From Sphingopyxis sp. (GTDB lineage: Bacteria; Pseudomonadota; Alphaproteobacteria; Sphingomonadales; Sphingomonadaceae): DNA of 64,000 nucleotides. The stretch is taken from assembly GCF_016793825.1 (NCBI RefSeq), contig NZ_JAEULM010000014.1:23530-87529 (forward strand). The letters are read 5' to 3'. Below are positions 1 to 9,569 of this stretch, one piece after another; the first letter of the stretch is position 1, and every line of letters begins with the position of its first letter. The position numbers and the translations under genes were made by a program. Below the pieces are notes generated by a model, which searched no databases, was not told the DNA's origin, and saw only the letters and a program-made list of their open reading frames with translations.

Positions 1-52
1 CGAAAGGGAGCCGCGCGCTATTGGTAAAGTGAAGCAGGCGCGCGACGGTGTT

Positions 53-1234
53 TCAAACGCCGGTCGAAAAGAGATTCGCCATGCGGGCAGCGGATACTTC
101 CACGCGAAACTCTTCCACGACCCGTCTTCGTCCTTCGACACCCATTTTGTCCCAGATGGACCTGTCGGCGATGGCGTCGCGAAGCCGGGTCTGAAGCTCC
201 TTCCAGTCCGATGGTGCAAACAGCCATCCATTCTGCCGCGCTTCCACCAGTTCGGGAATGCCTGCAACCCGGCTCGCGATGACCGGGAGGCCGAGCGCAA
301 GCGCCTCTATCAGGACGACAGGTAGCCCCTCCATGAGGCTCGGCAGAACCAGCATGTCCGCATTCACGATTTCGGCCAGCGTTTCCGCTTCGGTCAGGGC
401 GCCAGTGAAATGGACGCGATTCCCAAGGTTCAGCGCCGCCGCGTCGGCGTGCACGACTTGCGCCGAGGGCCCGTCCCCCACGATCGTCAGCGAGAAATCA
501 ACGCCTTCCTCGACAAGCCGGGCGAGAGCGGCGAGGAGGCCGGAGTATCCCTTTTCGGGTGACAGGCGACCCACGCAAACCAGCCGCGGCGGATCGTCGC
601 TCGATCTTCCGGCTTTTGCTGCGCGATCCGGCAGCGCCGCCAGGTCGATGCCGCAGCGGACGATATGCATCTTGGGCCATTGTGCGGGTTCGACAAGGCG
701 CATGGCCTGCGCGCGCATGAAATAGGATGCGCATGCGATAAAGACCGCGCGCTCGATCTTCCCGGCGAGGAGCGCGCCGGCCGGGTGATCGGTTTCCGAA
801 ATGCCATGCAGCGTCAGACTCCATGGGACCCCGGCAAGATGCGCGGCAAGCATCCCGACGGTCGCACCGCTGTTCGCGAAATGACTGTGCAGGTGGCATA
901 CGCCTCGCCCGCGTATCCGGCGCGCGAGAAGCACGGCTTCCAGAAAGTGGAACTGCGACCAAAGCAGTGCGCGCGCGCCGCCAACCCGATGACGAAGGGA
1001 CAAGACCCAGCTTGCGGCCAGTTTGCGCGGCCTGGTGAACAGCGCCCACAGCAAGGCCAGAGCGTAATCGAGAAGAGGGCGGCCGAGGAGGCTCTCGGTA
1101 CCCTCGCGGTCCGAGCATGGCTGGACACTGAAGGTCAGGATGTTGTGTCCGGTTGCGCGCAAGGCCGCGACCTCGCGCCGAACAAAGGTGTGCGACGCAG
1201 CGCCGTAATCGCTGACCAGATAGGCGATGCTCAT
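53..1234 (-). CDS. GT4-family glycosyltransferase of the EPS cluster
   Basis: A 393-residue GT-B glycosyltransferase, similar in pattern to enzymes that extend colanic-acid-type repeat units by adding a sugar from a nucleotide donor on the cytoplasmic face of the membrane. The C-terminal donor-binding half shows GRLSPEKG (residues 222-229) and the EX7E pair E302/E310 in the segment MEGLPVVLIE. HLHSHFAN near residue 114 is typical of the acceptor half. Its ATG overlaps the stop of the upstream GT2 gene by 4 bp, so it is the last gene visible in the operon, which may continue off the left edge. The sugar specificity cannot be read from the sequence. Confidence 0.88.
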   Translation of the reverse strand: MSIAYLVSDYGAASHTFVRREVAALRATGHNILTFSVQPCSDREGTESLLGRPLLDYALALLWALFTRPRKLAASWVLSLRHRVGGARALLWSQFHFLEAVLLARRIRGRGVCHLHSHFANSGATVGMLAAHLAGVPWSLTLHGISETDHPAGALLAGKIERAVFIACASYFMRAQAMRLVEPAQWPKMHIVRCGIDLAALPDRAAKAGRSSDDPPRLVCVGRLSPEKGYSGLLAALARLVEEGVDFSLTIVGDGPSAQVVHADAAALNLGNRVHFTGALTEAETLAEIVNADMLVLPSLMEGLPVVLIEALALGLPVIASRVAGIPELVEARQNGWLFAPSDWKELQTRLRDAIADRSIWDKMGVEGRRRVVEEFRVEVSAARMANLFSTGV

Positions 1235-2202
1235 TTGTAGAATATAGCGCCCTGCGTACGCCGTGCCATCATCGCGAACAGGAACCGCATGATGCCGAGC
1301 ATCTCGGCGAATTTACCGACCATCAGATGCCAGGCCCTCGCGGCGCCATCGCGGCGCGCGAGGCGCAAGATCTGCGTGCTCCACAGCGCGGGGGCCGCGA
1401 GAAGCGCAAGCGGGCCGAAAATGAAGGCGAGAGCTATGGCAAGGCTGACAATCCCCACAGTCCAGAAGAGCGAGCTCATCACTTGCCGCCCATAGAGGCG
1501 ATCGCCCGTTCGTTTCGTCTTCCACCACACCTGCGCATAGCCGAAACCGCTACGGACCGCTCGCATCCACCATTGGCTGAAGTGATGCATATCGGCGTCG
1601 TGGATCGTCATCGGGGCGTCGAGACGCCAGATCCGCCAGCCTTTCCCACGCATGCGCTGACAAAGTTCAGGCTCCTCACCGGCAATGATCGCCGGGTCGT
1701 AACCTTTCGCATCGACGAAAGCCTTGACCCGCATCATCGCATCGCCGCCGCACGCGCCTGCTTCTCCAGTCGGCGTATTCCATTCCGCATCGGCCATGGC
1801 GTTATAGAAGCTTGCACCCGGAAAGCGCTCGCGGCGGCGACCACAGGTCGCAGCGAATTCGGGTTCGCGGTCGAGAAAGAGCGTGGCAGCGTCGAGCCAA
1901 CCTTCTTCCAATTCGCAATCGCCGTCGACGAATTGCACATACTCGATGTCGGGATAGGAGGCGAGGAGCTTGTCGAAGCCCTCATTGCGGGCGCGCGCGG
2001 CCGAAAAGGGCAATCGCATGTCGAGCGCGACGACAAGCGCACCATGTTCACGGGCAAAGTTCACGCTGTCGTCGGTTGACGCGCTGTCCACATAGACGAC
2101 CGGAAGACCGTCCGGGATCGAACGAAAACAGCGCTTCAGCCGCTCGCCCTCGTTTCGCCCGATGGCGACCAGGCCCAATCGGCCCGTCCCTTCGTCAGCC
2201 AT
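1231..2202 (-). CDS. GT2-family glycosyltransferase, membrane-anchored
   Basis: A 323-residue GT-A (family 2) glycosyltransferase. The N-terminal nucleotide-sugar fold includes YVDSASTDDS (37-46) and a DxD-like metal site DGD (93-95) within FVDGDCELEEGW. A hydrophobic segment around residues 245-275 would hold it at the inner membrane. The gene overlaps its upstream neighbour (flippase) by 8 bp and its downstream GT4 neighbour by 4 bp, which supports translational coupling in the EPS operon. The family is clear; donor and acceptor are unknown. Confidence 0.87.
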   Translation of the reverse strand: MADEGTGRLGLVAIGRNEGERLKRCFRSIPDGLPVVYVDSASTDDSVNFAREHGALVVALDMRLPFSAARARNEGFDKLLASYPDIEYVQFVDGDCELEEGWLDAATLFLDREPEFAATCGRRRERFPGASFYNAMADAEWNTPTGEAGACGGDAMMRVKAFVDAKGYDPAIIAGEEPELCQRMRGKGWRIWRLDAPMTIHDADMHHFSQWWMRAVRSGFGYAQVWWKTKRTGDRLYGRQVMSSLFWTVGIVSLAIALAFIFGPLALLAAPALWSTQILRLARRDGAARAWHLMVGKFAEMLGIMRFLFAMMARRTQGAIFYK

Positions 2203-3577
2203 GGACTTGTGCCCCCTCTCGAATCCAGTCGCCGACGCCGCCGGTCAGGCCAACGAAACTGCTCGCCTCTCGAAAGAGCAGGATCAGCGCAAAGAAGGCA
2301 ATCGTCAAAATCACGTCCTGACGCACGAAGCTCAACCCGGCCCGCCGCTTCCGCCAGGTGAGGGCAGCATAGCGTATGGCTTCGGCCGCAACGAACGCTC
2401 CCATTGCTGCGTTCAGGCCATAGCGGGGTAGCAGGATTGGAAGCGTGCAGGCGATCGCGGCAAATTTGACGCCATTACCGAGGGCGACACCAGAGGGTTT
2501 GCCGAGCCCCATCATCATGGCCTCGGCCATCGACGCGAGAATGGAGAACCAGGTCCCGGTGAGGAGGACCGTGAGGAAGAAACCGGCGTCATGGTATCGG
2601 GCGTCGTAGACGAGATAGATAAATCGATCGGCAAGCACCACGCCGACCGCGAGGCCGATCGCGACCACGCCTAGCAGTGCGAAACGCATTGGTCCGATCG
2701 CCGCGCCAAGCTCGGCGCCGCGCAGCCCTGTTGCGGAAATCTTGGGGAAGATCAGAAAGCTGCCCACGCGTTGGAAGAGTTCTGTGACCGCATCGGCAAA
2801 GGTTCGCGCAATTCCGTAAACGCCCAGCAGCGCCAATGGGATCATGTCCGCGAAGTATAATCTGTCGAAGTTCATCGCGAGAAAATAGACCAGCGAAGAC
2901 AGGAATATCCATTTGCCGAAGTGGACGATCGCATGGACTGCCTCTTTCTCCCAGCGCAGGCGGTGCATTCGCCAGTCGATCAGAAAGAAGCTCGCGATGG
3001 CGGGAACCGCGACGCCGATCAGCAAGGCCCAGATCAGGGCCCATATCGTCGGCATGAGAAAAGCGAGGAGGAGCTGAACGCTGGCCCCGAATATCGCCGA
3101 GGCGAGGTCGAACAGCGCGAGCTTTCGGATCTCCAGGCGCTTCTGAAGGAGGAAGCGCGACGGAGAGGTCAGCCCCGTGAGGATGAAAATTGGCGCCGCC
3201 GCGGGAAGCAACAGCAGCAGGTCCGGTTTTTCATAGGCGTGCGCGATGGGAATCGTAAGTGCGAGCGCCACAGCAAATAGAAGCAGCCCACGCACGATCT
3301 GGACTGTCCAGGCGGTGTTGAAGAAGACCGGGTCTTCGCCGCGCGGGTTGTTGACGATGCTTTGCCCGACACCGACATCGGTCAGCAGTTCTCCGCCGGT
3401 CCGCAGCGCGTTGATCAACAGCATCGTGCCGAGCAGGGCGGGCGCGAGAAGCCAGGCGAGCAGAATGTTCGACAGGAGGCGGACGATTTGTTGGGCAACG
3501 TAAGTGGCGGTGATCCACCCCATCGAACCGAAATGCCCCAGCCAGGAATGCGGTAGCGACAAACGAAGGCGTTTCAT
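2195..3577 (-). CDS. Oligosaccharide flippase (Wzx-like, MOP superfamily)
   Basis: A 460-residue protein made almost wholly of hydrophobic segments separated by short charged loops, with the organisation expected of a 12-14 helix polysaccharide flippase. The N-terminal stretch after residue 20 (TATYVAQQIVRLLSNILLAW) is typical of RfbX/Wzx transporters that move undecaprenyl-linked repeat units to the periplasm. The gene overlaps the polymerase gene upstream by 4 bp and the GT2 gene downstream by 8 bp. Context with an initiating transferase and a ligase/polymerase-type protein supports a Wzx role. Flippases diverge strongly, so the cargo cannot be deduced. Confidence 0.85.
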   Translation of the reverse strand: MKRLRLSLPHSWLGHFGSMGWITATYVAQQIVRLLSNILLAWLLAPALLGTMLLINALRTGGELLTDVGVGQSIVNNPRGEDPVFFNTAWTVQIVRGLLLFAVALALTIPIAHAYEKPDLLLLLPAAAPIFILTGLTSPSRFLLQKRLEIRKLALFDLASAIFGASVQLLLAFLMPTIWALIWALLIGVAVPAIASFFLIDWRMHRLRWEKEAVHAIVHFGKWIFLSSLVYFLAMNFDRLYFADMIPLALLGVYGIARTFADAVTELFQRVGSFLIFPKISATGLRGAELGAAIGPMRFALLGVVAIGLAVGVVLADRFIYLVYDARYHDAGFFLTVLLTGTWFSILASMAEAMMMGLGKPSGVALGNGVKFAAIACTLPILLPRYGLNAAMGAFVAAEAIRYAALTWRKRRAGLSFVRQDVILTIAFFALILLFREASSFVGLTGGVGDWIREGAQVHG

Positions 3578-4947
3578 TTCGTCCGCGCTGACCTGCTCGA
3601 GTTTGATACGCTGCTGGAAATTTCGCTATTTGCGCCGGGCACCTGTCGTTTCTTGCGCGCATCAGCCAACTTTTCGACGCGAGCCTGCCTGATGGTTCCG
3701 GCAATGATTCCCAACGATATCACAAACACATATTGCGTATTGTATACAACGAAGACCCATTCCCAAAAACAATGCAGTGCCGCTGCAAAGATCGCGACGC
3801 TCGCGCCAATGACGATATCTCCCCTGGGATCCTTCCGATTGGAGAAAGCAAAGGCCAAGCCGCGCAGAACCGGCCATGTGAAAAGCGCTATAAGCGCCAG
3901 CAGCCCGGGCCAACCGGTCTCCGCGGCGGTAAGCAAATAGATATTGTGAACGGTTGCCGACCGACTGCGATAATTCCAGATGACCCCTGCGTTTTGCGAG
4001 TATCCTTTCGAGTTGGCGACGACGACATATTGATTGGCGCCGACGCCCATTGGGTGGTCTTTCCACATCGCTTTTGCGGCGCGTTCGAATGCTTGGCGTT
4101 CGCCGTCGGGTCCGCTGGCGACTGGGGCAACCGCGAAGCGTTCGCCAAAGGATACGGCGGCGATCGGTGCCACGACCATCAGCACGAGAGCGCCCAGACC
4201 GACGATTTTCCATTTATGAGGCGTGCTGCGCCGCACCAACGAGAGCAGGAACAGGAGGGCGAGCCCAACGGCGACGAAAGCAACGGCTCCGCGGGAGGCG
4301 CCGAGTGCAACGGCAAGCAACGCCGCAAAGACCCCGAGCATTATGAACTTGCTCCGCTCGCCAGCAAGCAGCAGCGCGATGAGAGGAAGGGTAACGAAAT
4401 GAAGCATCAACCCGAGCAGGTTCTGATGAACCATGGTTCCCGAGGCCTGGACCGCGCCCGATAGTCGCTGATCGAGCGTTACGACACCTTGAAAGATCGC
4501 TCCCGCAGCGAGGCCGAACGCGAGCCACCGCACGGCCTCAGGTTTTCCGGCGATGGAAGCGACGGCAACAAATACGAGGATGACGCGGATAAGCTGAAAA
4601 GCGTAGAAGCTTGAACTCATCCACTGGTCTGAAAAGAACATCGAGAGCGCAGCCGCGAGCATGTAGGCCGTTAGCAGCCCCAGAAACGGCAAACGGCGGA
4701 ATGGTGCACGAGCAATAACGATCACGGCGATGGCGAGCGTATCAAGAATGGAAACCACCAGACCGCGCGCGAAACCCGGCCAGGTGTCCCAGTTGATAAA
4801 GGCGACGTCGAGGTTCGCCCAACTCATCGTGAAGGGCAATATGCCCATCGCGAAGTACGCCCATTTTCGTTGGCGCGGAAACGAACGTATCCACCAGATG
4901 AAGGCGGGAAGCGATATAAGGATCAGAAGGATGCCGAGGATGCGCAT
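3574..4947 (-). CDS. O-antigen ligase/polymerase family membrane protein (Wzy-like)
   Basis: A 457-residue polytopic membrane protein with about ten to twelve hydrophobic segments and one large periplasmic loop (roughly residues 235-330), the architecture of the Wzy_C/O-antigen ligase family. The loop contains GVGANQYV and NYRSRSATVHNIYL followed by a helix, matching the family pattern of a loop histidine just before the next transmembrane segment. In an EPS operon it most likely polymerises repeat units delivered by the adjacent flippase rather than ligating O-antigen to lipid A. A basic tail of about 35 residues follows the last helix. It starts 85 bp after the sugar transferase gene. Confidence 0.85.
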   Translation of the reverse strand: MRILGILLILISLPAFIWWIRSFPRQRKWAYFAMGILPFTMSWANLDVAFINWDTWPGFARGLVVSILDTLAIAVIVIARAPFRRLPFLGLLTAYMLAAALSMFFSDQWMSSSFYAFQLIRVILVFVAVASIAGKPEAVRWLAFGLAAGAIFQGVVTLDQRLSGAVQASGTMVHQNLLGLMLHFVTLPLIALLLAGERSKFIMLGVFAALLAVALGASRGAVAFVAVGLALLFLLSLVRRSTPHKWKIVGLGALVLMVVAPIAAVSFGERFAVAPVASGPDGERQAFERAAKAMWKDHPMGVGANQYVVVANSKGYSQNAGVIWNYRSRSATVHNIYLLTAAETGWPGLLALIALFTWPVLRGLAFAFSNRKDPRGDIVIGASVAIFAAALHCFWEWVFVVYNTQYVFVISLGIIAGTIRQARVEKLADARKKRQVPGANSEISSSVSNSSRSARTK

Positions 4948-5032
4948 AGATCGGATTTACGCGGTACAGACCGGTGGCAGCAATATTCCTGTTCGCACAG
5001 GCTTGGGAACGCCACTCGGGTCTTGCTGACGC

Positions 5033-6448
5033 TCAATAGGCATTTTTGTGAATGACGACCGGAAGGGTCTTGAGCAGGATCATGATGTCGCTCCACAGTG
5101 ACCAGTTGGACAGATATTCAAGGTCGCAGCGAACGCGCAGGTCCAGATCCTCCACTTTTTCGGTCGCGCCGCGATATCCCCGAATTTGGGCAAGGCCTGT
5201 GATTCCGGGCTTCAGCGCATGTCGAAGCCAATACTGACGCGAAGCGTGCCAGAAAAGCTCGTCGCCTGCCGTTGATCCCAGTGCATGGGGTCTTGGCCCC
5301 ACCATGCTCATCTCTCCGCGCAGCACATTGAATAGTTGAGGAAGTTCGTCGATGCTTGTTCTGCGGATCAGGCGCCCGATACCCGTGACACGATCGTCCT
5401 GTCGACCGGTAGACTGCGTTCCATCCGCGTCGCTGCTGTCCTGGCGCATCGAGCGAAACTTGAAAATTCGAAACTGCCGGTTTCCTTGTCCGACACGCCA
5501 CTGACGAAAGAAAATAGTGCCGGGCGTCTCGAGCTTTATCGCGGCGGCTACGACGAGCAGGATCGGCGAAAGCAGGATCAGCGCTGCAGTCGCGACAACA
5601 AGATCGAGTCCTCTCTTCTGGACGCGGTTCATCAAATTGAGCGGTCCGCGCGAGAGAACGATGGTGTCACGCTTGTCGTATCGCCCCAGCGCAACCGCGC
5701 CGTGCAACAGATCGCGGTCGAGCAGAATCTCGCCGCCGATATCGTGCCCCTTCAGAAAGATTGACCAGAAGGCGCGATGTTCGAAGCGCGACGCGACAAC
5801 TACGCGGTCGAACGGGGCGATCAGTCGCGACAATGTGTCGATCATGTCGGGCCGGTCGAGGTCAGGCCATAGGCCCAAGGCTTCGACATCGACGACGATT
5901 GCCGGGCCCTCGGGTTCGGCGTCGAGGCCATCGAGGAGAAGGATGGTCGCAACGACGGCATTCCCCAGCATTGCCTTGACGATGATATCGAGCAAGAATT
6001 TTCCAAGAATGATGAAGCAGGCGCCGGCACCAAAGGTAATCGCCAATCCGAGCCGCGAAACGTCATCGGCCTTGAACAGAAAGCCGAGGCCAATGATCAC
6101 GATCGCGGTTGCGCCCAAAGCGCTGAGTGCGCGCTGGGTTCCTAGGAGCCGATTTTGCAGCGTCTCCGCTTCCTGCGCTTCGCGGGCGATCTCGAACATC
6201 ACGAAAATAGGCAGCGCGACATAGATGATCGAATGACCGCCAGCGCTTAACCACTGGGCATCGCGGGTCTCAAGCGCGCACAGATATCCCAGCACGAGCG
6301 CAATCACGTCGAGCAGCAGCGACAGAATATAGAGTAGCGTTCGCTTGTCCCGCGCGGACGAAAACACGCCACCCTCGCTGCCCTGCGGCCGATTGGGGTA
6401 GCCGGGGATGTTCAAGTCCCTCCCGATCTCGATCTGCCGGATGTCCAT
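5033..6448 (-). CDS. Polyprenyl-phosphate sugar-1-phosphate transferase (EPS-initiating)
   Basis: A 471-residue initiating transferase of the WcaJ/GumD/SpsB type, which moves a sugar-1-phosphate from a UDP-sugar onto undecaprenyl phosphate. The N-terminal half has four membrane segments (about 38-58, 74-88, 112-126, 136-153) and a Rossmann-like cytoplasmic region. Residues 277-471 form the bacterial sugar transferase domain with a membrane-entry helix (282-304) and the motifs FRSM (331-334), SIDELPQLFNVL (365-376) and MSMVGPRPH (380-388). It is the first gene of the minus-strand EPS operon and commits carbon to the polymer. The family is certain; glucose is the usual first sugar but is inferred here. 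Confidence 0.93.
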   Translation of the reverse strand: MDIRQIEIGRDLNIPGYPNRPQGSEGGVFSSARDKRTLLYILSLLLDVIALVLGYLCALETRDAQWLSAGGHSIIYVALPIFVMFEIAREAQEAETLQNRLLGTQRALSALGATAIVIIGLGFLFKADDVSRLGLAITFGAGACFIILGKFLLDIIVKAMLGNAVVATILLLDGLDAEPEGPAIVVDVEALGLWPDLDRPDMIDTLSRLIAPFDRVVVASRFEHRAFWSIFLKGHDIGGEILLDRDLLHGAVALGRYDKRDTIVLSRGPLNLMNRVQKRGLDLVVATAALILLSPILLVVAAAIKLETPGTIFFRQWRVGQGNRQFRIFKFRSMRQDSSDADGTQSTGRQDDRVTGIGRLIRRTSIDELPQLFNVLRGEMSMVGPRPHALGSTAGDELFWHASRQYWLRHALKPGITGLAQIRGYRGATEKVEDLDLRVRCDLEYLSNWSLWSDIMILLKTLPVVIHKNAY

Positions 6449-6588
6449 ATACCCTTACGTCAACCTGCTGGCGTTCGGCAACCCGCGCCCAAACTCCTGA
6501 TTTAGCGACTTGCCGTCAAGCACACATCATGGTTGCCGGCGCGCCCAAAGAGGCACGTCCCGTAATGGGAAGAAGATAGCTCAAAAGA

Positions 6589-6837
6589 TTACCGCTGCTG
6601 AAATGGTATCGGAACTTTGAGAACCGTGAAGATATAAATGATTACACCGACAAACAGCAGCGCGGCGAACAAGTCATATCCTTCGTTACCCAGATAATTG
6701 ACGACGGCACATCCAACGGCCGGAGGGCCATATTGCCACAGCTTGTCGCGTGGCGTCTCTTCGCTCGACCGTTGCAGCAATAATGTTGCGAGGCCGGAAA
6801 ACGCGATGACCGTGACCCAATCCCAAATCGTTTCCAC
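6589..6837 (-). CDS. Small membrane protein resembling XrtV sorting-system accessory protein
   Basis: An 82-residue protein with two hydrophobic helices flanking a conserved-looking centre: ETIWDWVTV at the N-terminus, LWQYGPPAVGCAVVNYLGNE in the middle and a final hydrophobic helix. I recognise this as the small accessory protein associated with exosortase V in sphingomonads, from memory of the family. I chose the GTG at 6837 because GGAGAGG sits 5 bases upstream; an ATG further upstream would add 36 residues of unlikely sequence. It lies upstream of the EPS operon on the same strand, and two PEPxxWA-CTERM proteins occur elsewhere in the window. No exosortase gene is visible here. Confidence 0.7.
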   Translation of the reverse strand: METIWDWVTVIAFSGLATLLLQRSSEETPRDKLWQYGPPAVGCAVVNYLGNEGYDLFAALLFVGVIIYIFTVLKVPIPFQQR

Positions 6838-7146
6838 TCTAACCTCTCCCCACCATCCTGCGCGGCTGGCCGACCCGTTTGAACTTCGCAGCGCGCCGAA
6901 TCCTAGCAGGGTGCCGCGAGCTTCGAAAGCCGACTTCTCGCGCATGAAGCGTCAAGTTGGCATTATTGTGTTGTTATGATGCAGATTGGTGCCCTTGCGC
7001 TTGGATAATATCTTTCCCGATGTGGCTGCGATTGGCTCGGCGTCTGCCGCGCGTAAGTGAGGGTGGGTGACGGACAGCGTGCTCGGCATGGACGATCCTT
7101 ATGCTAAACCTCCTCCAGGCCCTTCTGGCACTACGAGGTCTGTCTT
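6838..7146. other. Intergenic region between divergent EPS-side genes
   Basis: About 300 bases between the XrtV-like gene (minus) and the GH74-like gene (plus). I see no gene. It must hold both promoters. A TAATAT hexamer near 7006 is the only clear -10-like match, without a convincing -35 partner. A GAGG ribosome-binding site at 7134-7137 precedes the ATG at 7147. Confidence 0.4.
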
Positions 7147-9387
7147 ATGAACGATTCGTCCCAACCAGCAGGTCCGCTGAAATATGAGCGCGTTTGTATC
7201 GGCGGTGGTGGTTATGTCACCGGCATGCGCATAGCGGGCATGGGCGCAAACAAGGTACGGGTGTGTCGCACTGACACGGCCGGGGCATTCATTTGGAGTG
7301 AACGGGCCCAGTCATGGCAACCCCTTCTTCAGGTCGGCATCAACATCTCCGAGCGTTTGGTAAAATACAATTATGCCCGCGGCGCCGGTTGTTACGATGT
7401 CGTCACCGCGCCAAGTGCTACCAATCACATCTACGTCTGCCAGTTCGGTTATGTTTATCACTCGGCGGATCGCGGCTCTAGCTGGAGCCGCACCAGCCTT
7501 CCTGCGTTTGCTGGTTATGGTGCCAATAGTAGATCGCGCGCGACGAACGAACGCATGGCGGTCGATCCCGCGAATCACTTGATCGTCGGTCTCGGGAATC
7601 CGGATATCGGTGCGCAAGGAGGACTGAAATACACGTTGGATGGCGGCATCAGTTGGACGTCACGTCAGGATATTCCCGCACCAACGGAAGTTGATCGGGG
7701 CATGGCGGTGGCCTTTGATCCGGAAAGCAGCGTGCCTGGTCGCAAGACTGCGACAGTCTACGTTTGGTCGTTCGGTCATGGTATCTATCGATCAAGCACG
7801 GGGATCGATGGAAGTTTTGCGCTGATCGATGGAAGCCCCGTCGATATCGGCCATATGGTTGCACGACTGGGCGCGCTGTGGGTCGGAGGCACCAGCGGCG
7901 GAGCGAGTGCTCCGCTTCGCAAGTGGACCGAACGCACCGGTTGGAACGCCGTAAGCGGCGTGGGAGACTGCAAACATATTGCCATCTCGCCTGACGGCAG
8001 GAAGATCGTCTCCATGATCCCCTCGAGCGCCTACCGGATGTCGAAGGATGGCGGGGAGAGTTTTTCCCCGCTGACACCCAGGATGAAGCGACAGGCGGTC
8101 CATATCGGATGGCATGAAACCACGAATGAAAATTACATGTCGAATGGAGCCTGCGTGTGGGACACCGAGGAGGATATTCTTTACATTGCCGAAGGGATCG
8201 GTTGCTGGAAATGTATCAGCCCCCCTGCTGACGGGAGCATCCCGACCTATCTGGAGGATAGTGTCGGCATCGAGAATCTGGTTTCGATGCAAATTCTCGT
8301 GCCGCCGCAAAATAGCCGGATCCACTACGTGTCGCAGGATAGAAATGTCATCACGCGCGAGTGGTGGCAGTATAAGCTTTTCCCAAATCACGTCGGCGTC
8401 AGCAACTCGGTTCCGATCGATCATGGTGGAGGTATCGATTTCGCCGCGGGAGACGAGAATTATCTCGCTGTTGTGAGCAGCAAGAACGGTCGCTGCAACA
8501 TTTCGACTGACGGTGGGGCAAGCTGGCAGCCGGTATCCAGCGTTCCTGCCAACGTACTGCCTACGCCGCCGCAAACGGGATCGGGAGCAGGATTTGGCGG
8601 AAATGTAGCGGTAGGGGCTGCCGGTAATATCGTTTGGTTACCGACAGGAAATAACAAGCCTAGCTATACGCTCGATGGCGGCCAAACTTGGGCCTTTTGC
8701 AGGTTTGAAGGGGCGGAACCGGAAAATTCGGGCATGCGCTGGCACAATCAATATTCATACCAGCGGATTCAACTGCTCGCGGACAAGCAAAACCCAGGCA
8801 CCTTTTATCTCTATCATGTTGGCAATCAGATCCACGATGCAGCCAGCCAGCGGTTTCGCGGTTTCTGGAAGTCGGTCGATGGAGGCGCGAATTTCTCGCG
8901 AAAGCGAAAGGATATCATCGGACCGATTTACGGGACCGATGCATTCAACTGCAAGCTGAGGATGCCGCCGGGAAAATCCCCGGATCTCTTCTTCTGTGTC
9001 GGCGACGTCGATGCCGATGATACGCACACCAATATTGGTCTTTTCTACAGCGGTGACGAGGGCGCGAGCTGGAGGAGCATCGCCGGGGTACGCGAGCCTC
9101 TCGATTTTGCGTTTGGAAAGCCGGTTGCAGAGGGGGCTTACCCTGCGATCTACGCATGGGGAGGCTTGTCGGACGTTCGTGGGTTACATCGATGCTTGAA
9201 TTTCGACCCATCGCGACCGTCCGCAGCCAGTTGGGAGACGATTGGGCGTTATCCGGAAGGGAGCCTCGATAACGGGACAGTCATGGCGGCCGACATGCAG
9301 GAATTCGGGCTCGTATATCTGGGGCTCGGTGGATCGGGCCTGTTTCGTGCTGTCAATGATCCGGAACTACCAAGAGGGAATGGATGA
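7147..9387 (+). CDS. GH74-like beta-propeller protein with Asp-box repeats
   Basis: A 746-residue protein whose start (IGGGGYVTGM, then RTDTAGAFIW at 41-50, then WQPLL) matches the signature opening of GH74 xyloglucanases, where the Asp of RTD (here D43) is a catalytic carboxylate. Seven or more Asp-box (BNR) turns occur, including SADRGSSW, TLDGGISW, SKDGGESF, STDGGASW, TLDGGQTW, SVDGGANF and SGDEGASW, consistent with two seven-bladed propellers. The length equals a GH74 catalytic module. There is no signal peptide, which is unusual for the family. Located beside an EPS operon, it may process or sense the polymer; the substrate is not known. The second catalytic Asp could not be assigned with confidence. 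Confidence 0.75.
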   Translation: MNDSSQPAGPLKYERVCIGGGGYVTGMRIAGMGANKVRVCRTDTAGAFIWSERAQSWQPLLQVGINISERLVKYNYARGAGCYDVVTAPSATNHIYVCQFGYVYHSADRGSSWSRTSLPAFAGYGANSRSRATNERMAVDPANHLIVGLGNPDIGAQGGLKYTLDGGISWTSRQDIPAPTEVDRGMAVAFDPESSVPGRKTATVYVWSFGHGIYRSSTGIDGSFALIDGSPVDIGHMVARLGALWVGGTSGGASAPLRKWTERTGWNAVSGVGDCKHIAISPDGRKIVSMIPSSAYRMSKDGGESFSPLTPRMKRQAVHIGWHETTNENYMSNGACVWDTEEDILYIAEGIGCWKCISPPADGSIPTYLEDSVGIENLVSMQILVPPQNSRIHYVSQDRNVITREWWQYKLFPNHVGVSNSVPIDHGGGIDFAAGDENYLAVVSSKNGRCNISTDGGASWQPVSSVPANVLPTPPQTGSGAGFGGNVAVGAAGNIVWLPTGNNKPSYTLDGGQTWAFCRFEGAEPENSGMRWHNQYSYQRIQLLADKQNPGTFYLYHVGNQIHDAASQRFRGFWKSVDGGANFSRKRKDIIGPIYGTDAFNCKLRMPPGKSPDLFFCVGDVDADDTHTNIGLFYSGDEGASWRSIAGVREPLDFAFGKPVAEGAYPAIYAWGGLSDVRGLHRCLNFDPSRPSAASWETIGRYPEGSLDNGTVMAADMQEFGLVYLGLGGSGLFRAVNDPELPRGNG

Positions 9388-9569
9388 AAACCCCGTCACT
9401 CGCATGGACAGCTCCGAAACTTTCTGGCGAGCAGGTAGTCAAACAGGGTAGAATTTTGATCGGCCGACCGTCGTTGCGTTTGCCAGCCGATCCGATCGCG
9501 CGCTCGGCGGATGCACTGGCGACGATGTCCTCAAATATCGAACCTGAATTCGCTGGTGCGAAATCCTGA
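9384..9569 (+). CDS. Small hypothetical protein coupled to the GH74-like gene
   Basis: A 61-codon ORF whose ATG overlaps the TGA of the GH74-like gene (ATGA at 9384-9387) and which has GAGGG five bases upstream, so translational coupling is plausible. The product is soluble and mildly basic at its centre (RILIGRPSLRLPADPIARSA). I recognise no domain. Its last 39 bases overlap the 3' end of the convergent FkbM gene. It could be a genuine small partner or the stub of a longer lost gene. Confidence 0.4.
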   Translation: MKTPSLAWTAPKLSGEQVVKQGRILIGRPSLRLPADPIARSADALATMSSNIEPEFAGAKS

